Origin: Candidatus Roizmanbacteria bacterium RIFCSPHIGHO2_02_FULL_43_11
GTDB lineage: Bacteria; Patescibacteriota; Microgenomatia; UBA1406; HO2-37-13b
Direction of reading: 5' to 3'
DNA length: 6,563 nucleotides
NCBI GenBank assembly: GCA_001789515.1
Contig: MFZT01000013.1
Span: 9,623 to 16,185, forward strand
The translations under genes were made by a program, and so were the position numbers. The notes beneath the pieces were generated by a model. It made no database searches and was not told where the DNA came from. It worked only from the letters and a program-made list of their open reading frames with translations. Position 1 is the stretch's first letter. Every line of letters starts with the position of its first letter. Of the stretch, positions 4,646 to 6,563 are shown piece by piece.

Positions 4646-4676
4646 ACCAATCTCCGGCACAAAAATATTGCGGATA

Positions 4677-5594
4677 CTATTTCCATTGCTCAGTCAACTC
4701 CGTGCCCATGACAAGCTTTATGTCTGAGGCTTCAGGAGAGCCTTTTTGCACATCACAGTTGAACATACGTGCAAGGTAGTGTATGGTTTTGCCTGTCGTG
4801 TCTTCAGCCGTCAGCACACACTTTTTGCGACCTTCTGAAATACTACCATCAGCAAGATCCACGACACGAACACCCTGCCCTTCAATAACTCGCGAGAGTG
4901 TTGTGGCTGCAGAGTATCTATGATAGACAATTTGAACTTCTTTTTCTTCCTGACGCAATGACTGATGGTAGAAAAAACCTTTGAATTTTTTGAGGAATCT
5001 ACGTTCAGAGAAGTTGATGTTTCCATCTTCCCCTTCTTCAGAAAGGCTTCTTAGCACAGCGAAGTCCTTTTGCCGACGTTGTGAGAGGAGAAATGCAATG
5101 TACAGTTTATCAAATATATGAGCATTTGTGACAAACGATCCGGAGAACATCTGGCTTATTGCACTTTTCTGAGAAAACATGGGACTGTCAGTATCCTCCC
5201 CGCTATACACTTCGGGCTCTTTCGGGAGTATATAATAATCGACATGTGCTGAAATCATAGATGAAAAAGTTTTGCCTATGAGATCTGGGGTTTTTTCAAG
5301 TGCCGCAAGCTTTCCGAGAGCCCCAACGTTGTAGCGCCCATACCCACCAGGAACAGAGACTTTATTATTCTGCGAGAAACTCACTATATAGTGCACTCCA
5401 TCAGTTAAACCTATTGAGATAAGCTCAGTTTCACGTCCATAATAGACAATATTGATCCGATCCCGTTTTTGAATGATAATAGACTCTTTGAAGGCCCGTG
5501 CAAGAACAAATAAAAAATACACACATAGAACGCCCGCAAGCAGGTAGAGTGCGTATGACGGTATATGGGAGACACCAACTCTTCTGTGATTCAT
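4677..5594 (-). CDS. Membrane-anchored protein with LytR C-terminal-like domain
   Basis: The 305-residue product begins with a short basic stretch (HRR) and a single hydrophobic anchor at residues 13-34, so most of it should face outward. Residues 45-123 form a conserved-looking region (INIVYYGRETELISIGL, VSVPGGYGRYNVGALGKLA, a terminal DYYILP). Residues 219-305 fit the LytR_C pattern: a beta-strand start (VQIVYHR), an alpha segment (ATTLSRVIEGQGVRVVDLA), T-x-x-Y-LARMF, and a final SDIKLVMGTEL. LytR_C domains often accompany cell-envelope LCP proteins, but the catalytic LCP domain itself is not evident here, so ligase activity should not be assumed. Its ATG overlaps the TGA of the upstream antiporter gene (ATGA, 5591-5594), indicating translational coupling. 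It ends 31 bp from the convergent TPR gene. Confidence 0.85.
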   Translation of the reverse strand: MNHRRVGVSHIPSYALYLLAGVLCVYFLFVLARAFKESIIIQKRDRINIVYYGRETELISIGLTDGVHYIVSFSQNNKVSVPGGYGRYNVGALGKLAALEKTPDLIGKTFSSMISAHVDYYILPKEPEVYSGEDTDSPMFSQKSAISQMFSGSFVTNAHIFDKLYIAFLLSQRRQKDFAVLRSLSEEGEDGNINFSERRFLKKFKGFFYHQSLRQEEKEVQIVYHRYSAATTLSRVIEGQGVRVVDLADGSISEGRKKCVLTAEDTTGKTIHYLARMFNCDVQKGSPEASDIKLVMGTELTEQWK

Positions 5595-6563
5595 ACCATA
5601 CCATGTTCAAGTTTGAGGCGCTTGATTTTCCCTACAATGTCCTCCTTAGAAACATTGTATCCTGTGAGAATTTTGCGAATGATTGAAAGCGCTGCCTCAA
5701 ACTCGGGCTGAATAACAATTTCCGCACCAAGATCCTTCATTCTTCGCTGGTCCTGCTCAACCCCCACCCTTGTCAAAATTGTGATTGCTGGGTTGAGAAT
5801 TTTTCCATTTAGAATAATCATTTCTTGAGAAAAAGCATCGGGGACTGCAGAAATAAGAGCCGTTGCATACTCAACCTGAGCAAAGTCCAAAATATCAACA
5901 TCAGTTGGGTCGCCATAGATAACATTCGTGCCTTTTTTACGTTCAGCGTCAACAGTCTGATAGCTGTAGTCAATCGCTATAAACGGAATCTTGGCAAGTG
6001 TCAAGGCCCTGCCGATATAACTCCCTACCCTACCATAACCACAGATAATCACATGATCCTTAATTGAAAGTGCGTCAATATGTGCAGGTTCACGATCTAC
6101 TCGATACGACAGATACGTATCAAGAACGGGGATTTTCTTTGAAACAAACTTGCGGATTTTTACATAAAGCATATCCTTGTGATCCATAAGGATCGGTGAT
6201 AAAACGATGGTTAACAGTGTTGATGCGATGGCAAAAACATAAGTTTCTTGTGAAATAAACCCTGTTTCACGAGATTGGTGCATTACAATAAAGGCAAATT
6301 CTCCAACCTGTGACAAAAGCACACCCGTTGAAAAAGCTGTCTTCGAGTGAAACCTGAAGTATATAAACAATAGAGCCACAACAAAGAACTTAATACCCAT
6401 TACCGCAAGTACAAATATGAGCGTCTTAGGAATAAGAGGAAGGATATGTGCTATATCAATGGTTGCTCCAAGAAACACAAAGAAAAGAATCGTAAAAATA
6501 TCGCGCAGAGGGCGCATTTGTGAGAAGATCTGATAGTGTTCAAGCGTTCCACCAATTAAAATG
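5591..6563 (-). CDS. CPA2 (KefB-type) cation:proton antiporter with RCK domain, 5' part missing
   Basis: The reading frame is open to the right edge (the first whole codon there is Ile at 6562), so the N-terminal half lies outside; 323 residues remain. An ATG at 6517 is internal, since the preceding residues (GGTLEHYQIFSQ) continue the family pattern before RPLRDIFTILFFVFLG. Counting from the edge, helices lie near 22-38, 46-70, 75-95 and 107-127, with the family motif LLSQVGEFAFIV at about 82-93. After a linker comes a Rossmann RCK/TrkA_N domain beginning near 170 (HVIICGYGRVG, the GxGxxG nucleotide site) with the acidic residue of strand 2 in AIDYS (Asp 198), continuing to about 285. Such proteins exchange K+ or Na+ for H+ in the cytoplasmic membrane, gated by NAD(H) or related ligands. 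It is the first visible gene of an operon with the LytR_C-like protein. Ion specificity cannot be read from this half. Confidence 0.93.
   Translation of the reverse strand, partial: ILIGGTLEHYQIFSQMRPLRDIFTILFFVFLGATIDIAHILPLIPKTLIFVLAVMGIKFFVVALLFIYFRFHSKTAFSTGVLLSQVGEFAFIVMHQSRETGFISQETYVFAIASTLLTIVLSPILMDHKDMLYVKIRKFVSKKIPVLDTYLSYRVDREPAHIDALSIKDHVIICGYGRVGSYIGRALTLAKIPFIAIDYSYQTVDAERKKGTNVIYGDPTDVDILDFAQVEYATALISAVPDAFSQEMIILNGKILNPAITILTRVGVEQDQRRMKDLGAEIVIQPEFEAALSIIRKILTGYNVSKEDIVGKIKRLKLEHGMV

Noticed and set aside
4646..4676. Terminator between the convergent TPR and LytR_C-like genes
   Set aside because: Only TCCG/CGGA (4653-4656, 4671-4674) can pair, with a 14-nt loop and no adjacent T-run; too weak to call.

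Overview
The window looks like a chromosomal fragment from an uncultivated bacterium, most plausibly of the Candidate Phyla Radiation (Patescibacteria). This is an inference from protein style: a YebC with an MSGHSKWANIKRKK start, a single-anchor protein ending in a LytR_C-like domain, a polytopic protein ending in TVRW, and short lone genes read with the standard code (TGG for Trp, no need to read TGA). No rRNA, tRNA or marker gene is present to settle the taxonomy.

Left part (1-1010): a minus-strand gene (39-506) for an unrecognised four-helix membrane protein has a strong Shine-Dalgarno site and a 42-bp in-frame duplication. It lies in a stretch of about 56% GC (my hand count of bases 1-600), clearly richer than the remaining genes (roughly 40%). 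A plus-strand orphan gene (695-997) follows. Its only visible promoter element is a TATAAT inside a perfect palindrome 7 nt before the ATG, which suggests a leaderless mRNA.

Middle (1011-2036): about 1 kb with no convincing protein gene but an unusual density of inverted repeats. They include an 11-bp perfect stem-loop (1410-1439), a 45-nt bulged hairpin (1467-1511), a further hairpin (1539-1566), a chain of mutually complementary TTAGC/GCTAA arms around an exact DnaA-box sequence (1771-1838), and a weak terminator-like hairpin (1961-1992). Its role (structured RNA, regulatory or recombination sites, replication-related) cannot be decided from the sequence alone.

Central cassette (2037-2951): a minus-strand gene for a nine-helix membrane protein is bracketed by two arrays of CTAG-centred units repeating every 8-10 bp. 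One array overlaps the stop codon and the other begins 5 bp upstream of the start codon. This is the most unusual structure in the window.

Right part (2979-6563): yebC (minus, translation factor) and a TPR protein with a highly acidic tail (plus) diverge from overlapping promoters. The TPR gene converges on a two-gene minus-strand operon. Its first gene, cut by the right edge, is a CPA2/KefB-type cation:proton antiporter with a C-terminal RCK domain. Its second gene, overlapping the first by an ATGA, is an envelope-anchored LytR_C-like protein. The overlap implies coordinated production of the two envelope proteins. Apart from the leftmost gene, Shine-Dalgarno sites are largely absent, and promoters tend to lie very close to start codons.
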